A DNA stretch of 64,000 nt from Mycolicibacterium sp. CBMA 247 (GCF_009729095.1 NZ_VTGX01000001.1:1240001-1304000), one strand, 5' to 3'; numbered from the stretch's first letter, positions 10,014 to 19,187 are shown. Numbers and translations: made by a program. Notes: generated from the letters alone by a model not told the origin.

Positions 10014-10031
10014 TCAGTAGCGGGCTACTGA
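10014..10031. other. short perfect inverted repeat
   Basis: A 7-base stem with a 4-base loop (TCAGTAG, CGGG, CTACTGA) sits between the stop of the cyclase/ATPase gene and the start of the PPOX-like pair on the same strand. It lacks a following T run in that orientation, so it could be an operator or a weak terminator. The rest of this 97-base gap shows nothing else. Confidence 0.35.
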
Positions 10032-10076
10032 AATTTCACCAAACCTCGGTGGGCGATGCTACGTACTCGGGCACTG

Positions 10077-13000
10077 CTACACATTGCTGTCGCTCATCGC
10101 CTCGGCCCAGGCGATATGCCCTTCGAAGCCATGGGTTTCCGCCATCGCACGGTAACGAGCCACCAGGTCCCGGAAGGCACCGTCATCGCCGCGGGCCCGA
10201 GCCAGCAGCGCACGCAGCCGCAGCAGAGTGATGTCGCGGATCGCCGAATCTTGATCCGCGCGTAGGTTTCCCAATCGGCACATCGTTGCTTCGGCTTCGA
10301 CCAGATCGCCCTCGGCGCCCCGCTCCAACAGCGACTCCACCAGCGCCCTGGCGCCGAAAACGCTATACCCGAGCCGGCCTGCCTGGAGGAGATCGTCCGC
10401 CGCTCGGCGCATCACCGGTATGGCAGCGTCGTGGTCGCCGCGCCTGGCAATCTCACGGCCGATCAGCAAGTCGGAGACCGAGACCAGGGAGGGCATGCGC
10501 TCGCACTGCCGGTCACGTGCCTGTTCGGCCAGTTCCAGGCCGCGTTCACGATCGACCCGGGAATCCCGACACAACAAGGCGCTACCCAACGAGTACTCGG
10601 TCAGAACCAGCGCGATATCGCTGCTGGCCAGTTGGGCGGTCTGCATCACTTCCTCGATCGTGTGCAGCGTGTCGTCATCGGCCGGAAGCACCCCGTAGAC
10701 CAGACCCAGACCGCAGGTCCAGGTGACAACCATCCCGAGGGTTGCCGGGTCGCTGTCTCGTGCCATCGCTACAGCGTCGTCGAAGTCCTCGCGCCAGCCC
10801 GGCCGGCCCAGCCACCACCGGGCGACGCCGCGAAACGCCATGGCGATCGCCAACGGTGCGCCGAAACCGAAGCCGGCACCCATGGCGGGATCCCCCCCGG
10901 CCAAGTCGATGACGGCCTGCGACCACCGCAGGATCTCGCCGAACTCACCCACACTGAACCAGTTGGCGAACGCGACAAACGCCAACCCGATGGTCAGGGC
11001 GGGATCACCGATCGATTCGAGCAGCGCCATCTGCTCGGATGCCAACCGCGCGCCCTCCGAGCGCCCAGCGTAGAGAAGCTCGGTGGCCAGCCCGGTCATG
11101 CCGATGGCCAGCGAAACCTTGTCTCCCGCCGCGTCGCACAACTCGCGCAGCTCATCGAAGCGGCCCCGGGTTTCGTGGGCAGCCCGGGCCTGCCAGTCGG
11201 TGGCACACAGCATGGTGCGGGGCGCGATGCCCATCGACAGCTGGTCGGGATCGTCGGTAGGCAGTCGGTCGGCGATCCGGCGGGCCCGCTCCCAGCTGAG
11301 CCGGGCAGCACCGATGTCGCGGTTGGCCGACCACGCACCCGCGCGCATATGCCAGCCAAATGCCGGGTGCAGCTCGCCCGCGGACTCCAGATGTTCGGCG
11401 ATCAACGCGGCATTCTGGTCCGCCGAGTCCGGACCACCCGCTTCGATGGCCGCAGCCAAGCGGCGATGGGCTTCGGCGCGTTCGGTCCTCAGCTGTGATT
11501 CGTAGGCCACCGCGCGAATCATTGGGTGGCGGAATGCATATTCGGCTTTGGGAGCGAGCCGCACCAGATCGACCAGCTCGGCGCTCAGCAGCTCATCGAC
11601 GACAACGTCGATACCCAACACGGCCAGCAATTCGTCCTCGAAGCGTGCGCCGATCACCGACGCCGCACATATCGTCCGCTTGCCCGCAACGGTCAGCCGG
11701 TCAATGCGCGCCTCGATGGCGGCTTGCACAGTGGCGGGCACCGTCACCTCGTCGACATCCTCCCGGCGCACATAGTTGCCGTGCTCACCCGTCAGCACAC
11801 CGCGCTGCACCAACTCCCGCACCATCTCCTCGGCGAAGAACGGGTTGCCCGCCGCGCGGTCGGCGATGACCGCCGCCAACCCTCCGACCGACGGATCCGA
11901 ACCCAGTAGTTCACCGATCAGCATCGCGGAGTCCGAATCATCGAGCAGGGCAAGCGTTATCGACTGACCGCCGGGTATCCCCGCCAATGTTCCCCCGTAT
12001 TCGGGACGTGAGGTGATCAACACCAGCGACGGGGTATGCGGTATCACGGCGAGGAGGTCGGCCAGCATCGACTCACTGACCGCGTCGATCCAGTGGGCAT
12101 CCTCGACGATGAACAGCGCCGGCCCTGTGCGTGCCCGGGTCGCCGCGTTGAGCAACGCTGTCAGACGGCGCCGTCGCGCATCCGAGTCGATCTGAGGTAA
12201 CGGCACCGTCAAATCGGCGATGCCGAGCAGATCATCGAGAAGCAGGAGCTCTTGTGGGTCAGCGTCGGGAACTCGTTCGCGGACCCGGGCGCGGGCAGCC
12301 TCCTCGCCGAGGTCGGCCACGCCGGTGCCCTCGCGCAGCAGCCGCGTCACCGCATGAAAGGGAACATCACGCGCATGCGATTCGCAGAAAGTCCAGAACA
12401 CCTGCACACCGCGCCCGGACGCGAGTGCAGCGGCCTCCCGGGCGACACGGCTCTTGCCGACACCCGGCGGACCCACCACAGTCACCACACTGCCGCCGCC
12501 GTCGATCGCACGATCCAGCGCGGCGTCCAGCGCGGCGATCTCCCGACGCCGACCGATCAGGCTCGCCTCGTGGCGCGTCACCGCCCCATGGCCCGGACTC
12601 ACCCCGAGCAACCGGCGCACCGACACGGGTTGGTCACTTCCCTTGATGTGGACCAGTTCCGGCTGCCCCAGGATCGTGGCATGCTCCACCAGTCGCGCCG
12701 TGGACTCCGACACCAGCACACCACCCGGCGGCGCCACCGATTCCATCCGCTGCGCAAACCCCACCGCCTCCCCGGTGGCGGTGTAGCCAAACGAGCCCGA
12801 CCCGATCTCCCCGGCGATCACCCGACCCGAATTCAGGCCCACCCGAAGCCGCAGAGTCACCCCGTCGCGCCGTGCGACCTCCTCAGCCAACCGGCTCGCC
12901 TCGCCCTGGATGGCCAACGCCGCCAGGCACGCCCGCAAGGCATGATCTTCCAACGCCGACGGGGCCCCGAACACCGCCATCAACCCGTCACCGGTGAACT

Positions 13001-13166
13001 CCACGGTCCCGCCGCCATAACGGTCCACCACCGCCGTCAACCGCTCCACCAAGTCCGTCATGATCTGGCGCCAACGCTCCGGATCCAAGGTGGCCGCGAG
13101 GTCCAGCGACCGCACCACATCGGCGAACAACACCGTGACCTGCTTGTACTCCGCGGTACCACGCAC
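10077..13166 (-). CDS. class III nucleotidyl cyclase domain / AAA ATPase / TPR signalling protein
   Basis: A 1029-residue reading frame from a GTG at 13166. Residues ~8-190 are a CHD cyclase domain (VTVLFADVV with the metal Asp, EFTGDGLMAVFG with the second Asp, then LRVGLNSGRVIAGEIG). An AAA-type ATPase follows from ~215 (Walker A GPPGVGKS, Walker B LFIVEDAHW). The rest, to the C-terminus, is helical TPR-like sequence. There is no C-terminal LuxR helix-turn-helix, unlike several mycobacterial relatives. The family normally begins with a CxxC...CxxC zinc ribbon; that segment is present just upstream in the same frame but separated by a TGA (see 13167-13247). The GTG used here may therefore be internal. 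The protein probably couples a signal sensed by the TPR/ATPase part to cAMP synthesis. Confidence 0.88.
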   Translation of the reverse strand: MRGTAEYKQVTVLFADVVRSLDLAATLDPERWRQIMTDLVERLTAVVDRYGGGTVEFTGDGLMAVFGAPSALEDHALRACLAALAIQGEASRLAEEVARRDGVTLRLRVGLNSGRVIAGEIGSGSFGYTATGEAVGFAQRMESVAPPGGVLVSESTARLVEHATILGQPELVHIKGSDQPVSVRRLLGVSPGHGAVTRHEASLIGRRREIAALDAALDRAIDGGGSVVTVVGPPGVGKSRVAREAAALASGRGVQVFWTFCESHARDVPFHAVTRLLREGTGVADLGEEAARARVRERVPDADPQELLLLDDLLGIADLTVPLPQIDSDARRRRLTALLNAATRARTGPALFIVEDAHWIDAVSESMLADLLAVIPHTPSLVLITSRPEYGGTLAGIPGGQSITLALLDDSDSAMLIGELLGSDPSVGGLAAVIADRAAGNPFFAEEMVRELVQRGVLTGEHGNYVRREDVDEVTVPATVQAAIEARIDRLTVAGKRTICAASVIGARFEDELLAVLGIDVVVDELLSAELVDLVRLAPKAEYAFRHPMIRAVAYESQLRTERAEAHRRLAAAIEAGGPDSADQNAALIAEHLESAGELHPAFGWHMRAGAWSANRDIGAARLSWERARRIADRLPTDDPDQLSMGIAPRTMLCATDWQARAAHETRGRFDELRELCDAAGDKVSLAIGMTGLATELLYAGRSEGARLASEQMALLESIGDPALTIGLAFVAFANWFSVGEFGEILRWSQAVIDLAGGDPAMGAGFGFGAPLAIAMAFRGVARWWLGRPGWREDFDDAVAMARDSDPATLGMVVTWTCGLGLVYGVLPADDDTLHTIEEVMQTAQLASSDIALVLTEYSLGSALLCRDSRVDRERGLELAEQARDRQCERMPSLVSVSDLLIGREIARRGDHDAAIPVMRRAADDLLQAGRLGYSVFGARALVESLLERGAEGDLVEAEATMCRLGNLRADQDSAIRDITLLRLRALLARARGDDGAFRDLVARYRAMAETHGFEGHIAWAEAMSDSNV

Positions 13167-13247
13167 CGGGGCGCCTCACTCCTCGCAGAATTTCGCGTCG
13201 ATCCGCAGCCCGGTACCGCAGGACCCACACGCCGCATCTGCCGTCAT
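13167..13247 (-). other. N-terminal zinc-ribbon segment of the cyclase with in-frame TGA
   Basis: In frame with the cyclase, an ATG at 13247 opens 23 codons with Cys-x2-Cys, then Lys-Phe-Cys-Glu-Glu, then TGA (13178-13176), then Gly-Ala-Pro-Val running into the annotated frame. In related cyclase/ATPases this is a CxxC...CxxC ribbon ending CGAPV, so the TGA stands exactly where the fourth Cys codon (TGC/TGT) is expected. A weak hairpin (stem CGGU/ACCG, 7-base loop) begins 7 bases after the TGA, at 13168-13154. Options are a nonsense mutation, a sequencing error, or selenocysteine decoding. Confidence 0.7.
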
Positions 13248-13454
13248 CCTGCAACCACCGATCGAGGGACCGTGCGCCCTGCCCAAGGATAAGGCGCTCA
13301 TCAAGCGAGAAATAGCGATATTGACACCGTCGTCGGTGATGCTTGGGTGAAACCGCTACGGAACCTCCCCAGAATGCAGTACCGCACTACTCACGCCGTC
13401 CGCACCCACGCACGCGACCATCGATGGGTCGCACCCGTGACCAAGGGAGAAGCC
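13248..13454. promoter_or_regulatory. divergent intergenic region, cyclase / ABC transporter
   Basis: About 207 bases between the ATG of the interrupted cyclase frame and the start of the ABC ATPase. It should hold the promoters of both. I cannot assign -10/-35 boxes with confidence. The ABC ATPase has an AAGGGAGA ribosome site at 13443-13450, which supports the ATG at 13455 over the long upstream extension of its frame. Confidence 0.4.
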
Positions 13455-14156
13455 ATGGCGCCGGTACTGCAGCTCAAGAGCGTCGTCAAGACCTACCGCA
13501 CCGGCGACGAACAGGCGCGGGTTCTCGACGACATCGACTTCGCGTTGTATGCGGGAGAATTCGTCGTGGTGACCGGGCCGTCGGGGTCCGGAAAGTCAAC
13601 CTTCCTGCATGTCGCCGGCGGCCTGGACGAACCGGACGAGGGCACGCTGAGCGTGGCCGGTCAGGACGTGTGGACGATGAGCGCAGGCGCCCGCGCCGCA
13701 TTTCGGCGCCGCAACCTGGGATTCGTCTTCCAGTTCTTCAATCTGGTGCCGACGCTGAGTGCGATCGAAAACGTGTCATTGCCGCTTGTACTCGACGGTA
13801 GGCCGGCTCGTTCGGCCGACGCCCGGGCGCGGGAGCTACTGCAGCGGGTCGGCCTGGGCGACCGTGCCCGGCACCGGCCCGCCGAGATGTCGGGCGGACA
13901 GATGCAACGCGTGACAGTGGCTCGGGCCCTGGTCGCCGGACCCTCCATCGTCCTGGCTGACGAGCCCACCGGGAACCTCGACAGCCATTCCTCGATCGGG
14001 GTCCTGGATCTCCTGCGCTCACTCTCAGAAGAAGACGGCGCGGCGGTAGTCCTGGTGACGCACGACCAGACCGCAGCCGGCTACGGAACCCGCGAAGTCC
14101 ACCTCGCCGACGGGCGGGTGTGTTCGGCCGAAGCCCCGGCCGTCGAAGCACTCTGA
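13455..14156 (+). CDS. ABC transporter ATP-binding protein, MacB/LolD type
   Basis: A 233-residue ABC ATPase: Walker [10 protein letters not shown]-loop (VFQFFN), signature SGGQMQRV, Walker B IVLADEPTG and the H-loop VTHD are all intact. The combination of EPTGNLDS after Walker B and the small size is typical of ATPases that pair with FtsX-family permeases (LolD/MacB/SalX type). The TGA stop shares a base with the ATG of the permease (TGATG), so the two form one system. It probably works as a mechanotransmission or lipid/peptide exporter at the membrane. The closeness to the NRPS cluster makes product export possible, but the intervening genes weaken that link. Confidence 0.93.
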   Translation: MAPVLQLKSVVKTYRTGDEQARVLDDIDFALYAGEFVVVTGPSGSGKSTFLHVAGGLDEPDEGTLSVAGQDVWTMSAGARAAFRRRNLGFVFQFFNLVPTLSAIENVSLPLVLDGRPARSADARARELLQRVGLGDRARHRPAEMSGGQMQRVTVARALVAGPSIVLADEPTGNLDSHSSIGVLDLLRSLSEEDGAAVVLVTHDQTAAGYGTREVHLADGRVCSAEAPAVEAL

Positions 14157-16720
14157 TGCGCAAGCTGCGAGCAGGGTGGTTGTCCTTCCGGCGTATCCAC
14201 CTCAGTGCCTTGATCGCCGACTGGCGGCGGACCCTGCTCAGCATGGTCGGCGTCGCGGTCGGGGTCGCAATCGTGCTGGGGACGCTGATCCTCAAAGTCG
14301 AACTCAACCGCCCATTCGACGCATTCGGCCCGTCGCTCACCCACGCCGCCGACCGTCCAGTGGTCGAGGTCGTCCCGAACATCAGCGGCCGGTTACCCGT
14401 CGAGACCGTGGACGAACTGCACGCCAAAGTAACCAGGGCCGCAGCCGTCATCCCGGTCGTTGCGGGCCTGACACCCATTTCGATTCCTGGCGCCGGCGCC
14501 ACCCACGGGTTCTTTCTGCTCGGCGGGTCATGCCAGATCGAGTTGCTCGTCGGATCGTTCAACTGCGAGCAGCGCGCCAGAGCGGGAAAGGCCGCCGACG
14601 GCCCAGGCGTTCCGATACAGATCCCGACCGTCATCGCGCAGCGGCATGGCCTCGGGCTCGGCGACGAGTTGCACATACCCGGCCTGCCTGCCGGTTCGGC
14701 GCACGTGGGCTGGACGTTCCCCGAGTTCGACCGCGTCCAGGGGATCAACGGCGGCTACGTGATGTTCGCACCGTCAACCGACGTCGCCGCCGGACTGCTC
14801 GGAACACCCGGCTACGCCACCGCGGCGTTCGTCATACCCGAGGACAACGCCGACATCACAGCGGATGTCGACCGCGTCATCACCGGTGTTGCAACGGCGG
14901 GCCCGCCGCGGCCACACCTACCGGCAATGCTCGAAAACGGCACGCAGAGCTTCAATCTCACTGTTCTGGCCGGAGTGTTGATCGGTTGTCTCATCGCGGT
15001 GAACACCATCCTGCTGGCCGTCGAGGACCGACGGGCGGTGATGGGGACCATCGGCGCGATCGGTGCCAAGCCTGCCGGGCTGTTCGGCGGGATGATCGGT
15101 GAAGGTGCTGCGGTGGGCCTGTTCGGTGGGCTGTTGGGTGTGCCCGGCGGCTTTCTGCTCGGCACCTATCTGGTGGACACGTTCGGTCGGTCCATGCTGT
15201 CAGGGTCCGGCGGAATCATCACCACGCATTTCACGCCGAGCCTGATCGTGATCGGCGCCGTCGCAGGGGTCGCCGCGGGTGTCCTCGCGATGATCGGTCC
15301 CGCACTGCGACTGGTCCGCGAAGGACCGCTGGCATCAATGGCGAGCGCGGGCGGTGTGCAGCGCGTCAGGACGATTCCGGTATGGCCGCTGCCGGCCGGG
15401 ATCATCATCGCCGCCGGTGCGCTGGTGTTGATGAAGACCTTCGAGCGTGGGTCGTTGCCGCTCAATGTCGGCATCAACGGGATGACTGCTGGGCTCTACG
15501 GGGTCATCCTCGTGACGGTGTGGTTCGCACCGCGTGGTGCCGAGAAACTGATCGATGTGCTGACCGTCGCGCGTCCCGACATCGGGCGCCTGCTGCGCGC
15601 CGATGTCCGGCGCTACGCACTATTGTTCGCGTTGTCAGCCGCGATACTCGTGGACGGCACCGGTCTGGCCATCGGCTCGCAGAGTATGCAACTGCTCGGC
15701 ACTGCCCAGGTCGCCGCGGAAAAGGCCGACCGATTGCCTTCATCCCTGCTGGTGACCGCCCAATCGGTCCTCGATCAGCGCGACGGCCACATCGCCGAGT
15801 CGACGTTCGAACAGATCGCCACGGCCGCCGATGGACACGAGGTGTCGTCACGATGGCGATCGACGATCTCGTCAGGGACGTTGTCGCGTCTCGTCATCGG
15901 CGTCACACCGGGTAGCTGGTACAGCCGGGGGCTGTACCAGCCGATCCGTGACGACGACAGATTGTGGAACGGGCTGCAGGACGGGCAGATCGGCCTGAGC
16001 CAGATTGCCGCGAGCCGCCTCGGAGTGACCACGGGCGGCACGGTCGAGCTACCGACCGTCCACGGCCACAAGCAATTCCAGGTGGCCGGCATCTTTCATC
16101 CACGGATGATCGACGACACCGCAGTCGGCGACATCGTGCTGACCTCGGACAGCGTGGCACGTTCGGATTGGGCTGCCGTGCGCGATCAGGTTGCGGTGCA
16201 ATACCCCTCACCAGCAGATGCCACCGCCCACCGTGACGATTTCGCCGGCCTCGACGCCGGTCTCGCGGTGTACGACAACGAGCAGTGGCGCTCCGCCGCC
16301 ACCTCTGGGCTCACTCGTTTCTTGAAACCGTTCACGATCGCGGGGTACGTGGTGATGGCCGCCGCCGGGCTGAGCGTACTGAATGTCTTCGTGCTCGGAC
16401 TGCTCCAGCGCAAGCGCGAGCGAGCGGTGCTACGGGCCATCGGTGCGACCCGGCAACAGGAGCAGGCCGTCATCGTCGCCTACGCCGCACTTCTCGGACT
16501 GATCGTCGCCGTCGCCGGCGGGCTGGGCGGCATCGGCCTCACCTACCTGTGGACGCTGGGATCGCCTGTGTACTACGGCATCAAGGTCGACTGGGCGGTG
16601 CTGGGGGTGCCGCTGCTCACCGCCGTGACAGCGGTGATGGTGCTGATTCTGGCCGCCGCGGTGTATCCGGTGACCTATACGCGAAAGCTGGAGACTGCAG
16701 ACGTCCTGCGAGCGGGTTGA
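14156..16720 (+). CDS. ABC transporter FtsX-like permease
   Basis: 854 residues with the double FtsX-domain layout. There is a first membrane segment near residues 25-46, a large extracytoplasmic domain, a three-helix FtsX block around 262-400, a second single helix and ectodomain, and a C-terminal FtsX block with KRERAVLRAIGATRQQ, the conserved cytoplasmic loop of this family. The ATG at 14156 overlaps the ATPase stop by one base and is preferred to the earlier frame start. It forms the membrane half of the MacB/FtsX-type complex with the preceding ATPase. The exported substrate cannot be inferred from sequence. Confidence 0.92.
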   Translation: MRKLRAGWLSFRRIHLSALIADWRRTLLSMVGVAVGVAIVLGTLILKVELNRPFDAFGPSLTHAADRPVVEVVPNISGRLPVETVDELHAKVTRAAAVIPVVAGLTPISIPGAGATHGFFLLGGSCQIELLVGSFNCEQRARAGKAADGPGVPIQIPTVIAQRHGLGLGDELHIPGLPAGSAHVGWTFPEFDRVQGINGGYVMFAPSTDVAAGLLGTPGYATAAFVIPEDNADITADVDRVITGVATAGPPRPHLPAMLENGTQSFNLTVLAGVLIGCLIAVNTILLAVEDRRAVMGTIGAIGAKPAGLFGGMIGEGAAVGLFGGLLGVPGGFLLGTYLVDTFGRSMLSGSGGIITTHFTPSLIVIGAVAGVAAGVLAMIGPALRLVREGPLASMASAGGVQRVRTIPVWPLPAGIIIAAGALVLMKTFERGSLPLNVGINGMTAGLYGVILVTVWFAPRGAEKLIDVLTVARPDIGRLLRADVRRYALLFALSAAILVDGTGLAIGSQSMQLLGTAQVAAEKADRLPSSLLVTAQSVLDQRDGHIAESTFEQIATAADGHEVSSRWRSTISSGTLSRLVIGVTPGSWYSRGLYQPIRDDDRLWNGLQDGQIGLSQIAASRLGVTTGGTVELPTVHGHKQFQVAGIFHPRMIDDTAVGDIVLTSDSVARSDWAAVRDQVAVQYPSPADATAHRDDFAGLDAGLAVYDNEQWRSAATSGLTRFLKPFTIAGYVVMAAAGLSVLNVFVLGLLQRKRERAVLRAIGATRQQEQAVIVAYAALLGLIVAVAGGLGGIGLTYLWTLGSPVYYGIKVDWAVLGVPLLTAVTAVMVLILAAAVYPVTYTRKLETADVLRAG

Positions 16721-16736
16721 AGGGAAGATGGTTCGT

Positions 16737-17390
16737 TCAGCTGGGCTTCTTGGCCGGGCGCTTGCCGGCCGTCGCATCCAGGAGCAGCGATTCGAACAAC
16801 CGGTTGACGCCCTCCATCTCACTCGGTTCGGTGACCGCCGCCGCGTGGGCGAAGCCGTCGACGATCGCCGCAATCACCCGCGCCACCTGGACGGGGTCGT
16901 ACTCGGCGGGGATCAGCCCGCCCCGCTGCCCCTCCGCCACAGAGTGGGCCAGCGCGGCGGTCATCCGCGCTCCCTGCCTGGCGAAAGCGGTGCTCAACTC
17001 TTGGTGCCGTCGCGCATCGATCGGTGCGGTTGCAACGAAACCGGCCAGCTCGGGATATTCACGGTTGATCCGTATCGATTCGGTCAGCGCGGCACGCAGC
17101 AGTTCGTGCATCGAGTGCGGTCCGGCCATGGCCGGTGCGGCACTGGCCAGGATCTTGCGGTAGACGTCATCGCAAACCGCTTCGAACAGCTTGTTTTTCG
17201 TACCGAAGTGGTAGTAGACCGACCCCGCCGTCACACCGGCCATCTCGGCGATCTGGTTGTTGGTCGCAGGTCCGTAGCCGAACTGGGCGAAGCACCGGCA
17301 GGCGGCATCGATCACCCGTTGGCGGGTGTCGCCGCTGTCGATACCCACGGGCCGTCCGGGTCCGGCCTTCGCGGTCTTGGTCGCGCTCAT
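16737..17390 (-). CDS. TetR-family transcriptional regulator
   Basis: 217 residues from the ATG at 17390. The longer frame to 17486 would overlap the small gene upstream and adds a low-complexity extension, so it is disfavoured. The helix-turn-helix is clear: TRQRVIDAACRCFAQFGY, then NNQIAEMAGVTAGSVYYHFG with the YYHF recognition-helix end and KNKLFEAV. The C-terminal ligand domain is helical and not assignable. It ends 17 bases from the convergent FtsX permease. It lies downstream of kshA and two small genes on the same strand, so it may control the oxygenase operon; no operator was identified. Confidence 0.9.
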   Translation of the reverse strand: MSATKTAKAGPGRPVGIDSGDTRQRVIDAACRCFAQFGYGPATNNQIAEMAGVTAGSVYYHFGTKNKLFEAVCDDVYRKILASAAPAMAGPHSMHELLRAALTESIRINREYPELAGFVATAPIDARRHQELSTAFARQGARMTAALAHSVAEGQRGGLIPAEYDPVQVARVIAAIVDGFAHAAAVTEPSEMEGVNRLFESLLLDATAGKRPAKKPS

Positions 17391-17470
17391 CGGACCATCT
17401 TGACCCAGAGGCGCGGGCGCCGGGGTGACCACGTCAGTTGTCAACGCCGTGCCCTTTGGGCCACTGCGCA

Positions 17471-17617
17471 CTAGTGCCCGATCCACTCACGAGCCCGCGC
17501 GAGAGTGCTCGCCGGATCGAACGGACGGGACTCCCAGGTGGTCGACCGGACGTCTCCGCGACCGCCGTAGCGACGCATGATATCGACGTGATGCGGCAGA
17601 ACGACGAACTGCTGCAA
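17471..17617 (-). CDS. small hypothetical protein, 48 residues, TTG start
   Basis: A short frame that would start at TTG, two bases after the stop of the upstream CxxC protein, and encode 48 residues with a proteinaceous composition (LPHHVDIMRRYGGRGDV, then FDPASTLARAREWIGH). It ends in a clean stop before the TetR gene. Codon choice is GC-rich at third positions as in neighbouring genes. I do not recognise the family. It could be a real small gene or a detached C-terminal piece of a longer ancestor. Confidence 0.4.
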   Translation of the reverse strand: MQQFVVLPHHVDIMRRYGGRGDVRSTTWESRPFDPASTLARAREWIGH

Positions 17618-17619
17618 CG

Positions 17620-17898
17620 CTACTGGGGTTCATCTGCCAGCGGCAATACACCGTCGACGGCGGCCGCCTCGACCGAGGCCCGCATCGAGCTGCAGCCAAG
17701 GAACAATCCACGGTTGCCATGGCCGGCCAGCGCCTCAGCGTCGCGACGCTGCAGGCATAGCCCGGACGCTGCGGCATCCCATTGCACGCTGGTCTGCTGC
17801 CAACTGCTCTTCCGCGCCAAGACGACGGCGCCGCAGCTGCGGCACGACACCGGCATCATCGGCACTTCTTCGAACCGCGGGTCGAGGCGGATGGTCAT
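17620..17898 (-). CDS. small cysteine-containing conserved hypothetical protein downstream of kshA
   Basis: 92 residues. The ATG overlaps the kshA TGA (ATGA), so translation is coupled to the oxygenase. It has a CxxC pair near residues 19 and 22 (VSCRSCGAVVL) and further single cysteines, but not the spacing of a plant-type or Rieske ferredoxin. The tight coupling suggests a metal-binding or chaperone partner of the oxygenase, which is inference only. It is not the reductase KshB, which is a much larger FAD/2Fe-2S protein. Confidence 0.7.
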   Translation of the reverse strand: MTIRLDPRFEEVPMMPVSCRSCGAVVLARKSSWQQTSVQWDAAASGLCLQRRDAEALAGHGNRGLFLGCSSMRASVEAAAVDGVLPLADEPQ

Positions 17899-19031
17899 CG
17901 CACTGGTTGGGTGGCGCGCGCAGCGATGTTGTCTTCGATCTCCTGCGTCCACGCGTGCTGCGCGCTGGTGGTGTCGATCTCGTATTCGAACCGGTCGACC
18001 ATGTCGGCGGCCACATCGGCAGAGTCGACGTAAAACTGTTCGTACCACCGGCGCAGCTGATACACCGGCCCGTCTTCCTCGCACAGCAACGGGTTGTCGA
18101 TACGTGTCTTGGTTTTCCAGATCGTCACATCTTGTTCGAAGCCGATCTTGACCCAGTCGCCCAGTGCGACGGCGTTCTGCATGGCCAGCTCGTCGGACAA
18201 CCCTTCGGATTTCTTGACGATGATGCCGTATTGAAGGACAAACGAATTCGCGTCGATCGGATAATGGCAGTTGATCAGCACGCTGTGATGGTCGGTCTCG
18301 GGATAGTGGTACGTCAGGTCATCGATCATGAAGGCCGGTCCGTAGTACGACGCCACCGATGTGGTGCCGAGCATTTCCGAGCCGCCGACATCTTCGCGGT
18401 CGGCACGGGTATCCGCATTCATGTACTGGGTTGCGATGTGGCCTTCGAAGATGTTCTTGAAATGCGTGGGCAATGATCCGTGCACGTAGAAGAAATGCGC
18501 CATATCCACCACGTTGTCGACGAGCTCGCGGCAATTGGCGTTGACGACCGTTGTGTACCAATGCCAATCGGTCCACTCATCGCTGGTGGCACCTTCGATG
18601 CGCGGAATCGTGACATCGGCCGGCGGAGGATTTCCCTCGGGGTCGTTCCAGACGAACAGCATCCCGTCCTGCTCAAGGGTCGTCCAGGCGGCGGTGCGGG
18701 CCAGTCTGGGAGTGCGCTTGCTGTATGGCACGTTCTTGCAGCGACCGTCACCGCCCCACCGCCAGTCGTGGAAGGGACAGGCGATCTCATCGCCCTTGAC
18801 CTGGCCTTGGGCCAGATCGCCGCCCATATGCCGACAGTATCCGTCGAGCACATTGATTCTGCCGTCGCCGCTGCGGAATACCACAAGCTTCTGGCCGAAT
18901 ACGTTGATCCCGTGCGGTTTCCCGTCGCCGAGATCACGAGTCAAACCAAGGCAGTGCCAGCCACGAGCAAACCGTGCCGGCGGTGCTTCGGCTTCGATCT
19001 GGCGCACCTCGCACGTGGATTCCAATGTCAT
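17895..19031 (-). CDS. kshA: 3-ketosteroid 9-alpha-monooxygenase oxygenase subunit (KshA-like Rieske protein)
   Basis: 378 residues from the ATG at 19031, which has GGAGG upstream. The N-terminal Rieske [2Fe-2S] centre is Cys66-x-His68 and Cys85-x2-His88. The mononuclear iron site is read in VVDMAHFFYVHGSLP. Overall sequence and length fit KshA, the oxygenase that 9-alpha-hydroxylates 3-ketosteroids and opens ring B during sterol or bile-acid breakdown, with electrons from KshB. It heads a small operon with two small proteins and a TetR regulator, away from the main cholesterol regulon, so it may be a KshA paralogue with a different steroid preference. I see no clear KstR operator upstream. 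Confidence 0.9.
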   Translation of the reverse strand: MTLESTCEVRQIEAEAPPARFARGWHCLGLTRDLGDGKPHGINVFGQKLVVFRSGDGRINVLDGYCRHMGGDLAQGQVKGDEIACPFHDWRWGGDGRCKNVPYSKRTPRLARTAAWTTLEQDGMLFVWNDPEGNPPPADVTIPRIEGATSDEWTDWHWYTTVVNANCRELVDNVVDMAHFFYVHGSLPTHFKNIFEGHIATQYMNADTRADREDVGGSEMLGTTSVASYYGPAFMIDDLTYHYPETDHHSVLINCHYPIDANSFVLQYGIIVKKSEGLSDELAMQNAVALGDWVKIGFEQDVTIWKTKTRIDNPLLCEEDGPVYQLRRWYEQFYVDSADVAADMVDRFEYEIDTTSAQHAWTQEIEDNIAARATQPVR

Positions 19032-19187
19032 CAGGGACCACCTCCGAATACTCGCGGCGACTGTCGTTGAACTCCCCACAAGCACTAACACTCAGATGGC
19101 CACCGTGGCGCCTAGAGTCCCACTGGCAGGGATCGTAATCCCGATTCGACGCAATGCGGCCTTGCGTCCGAGTCGCGACGCCACCAC

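Noticed and set aside
13154..13168. The hairpin after the cyclase TGA as a proven SECIS element
   Set aside because: The stem is only 4-5 pairs and closer to the UGA than in known examples; it is kept only as weak support within the TGA finding.
12252..13292. Long open frame (346 codons) on the plus strand opposite the cyclase N-terminal half
   Set aside because: It mirrors the strongly supported cyclase/ATPase coding frame; the translation is Arg/His/Pro-rich with no domain, typical of antisense shadows in GC-rich DNA.
17391..17486. 32-residue N-terminal extension of the TetR regulator
   Set aside because: Low-complexity, overlaps the end of the small upstream frame, and the ATG at 17390 gives the normal family length.
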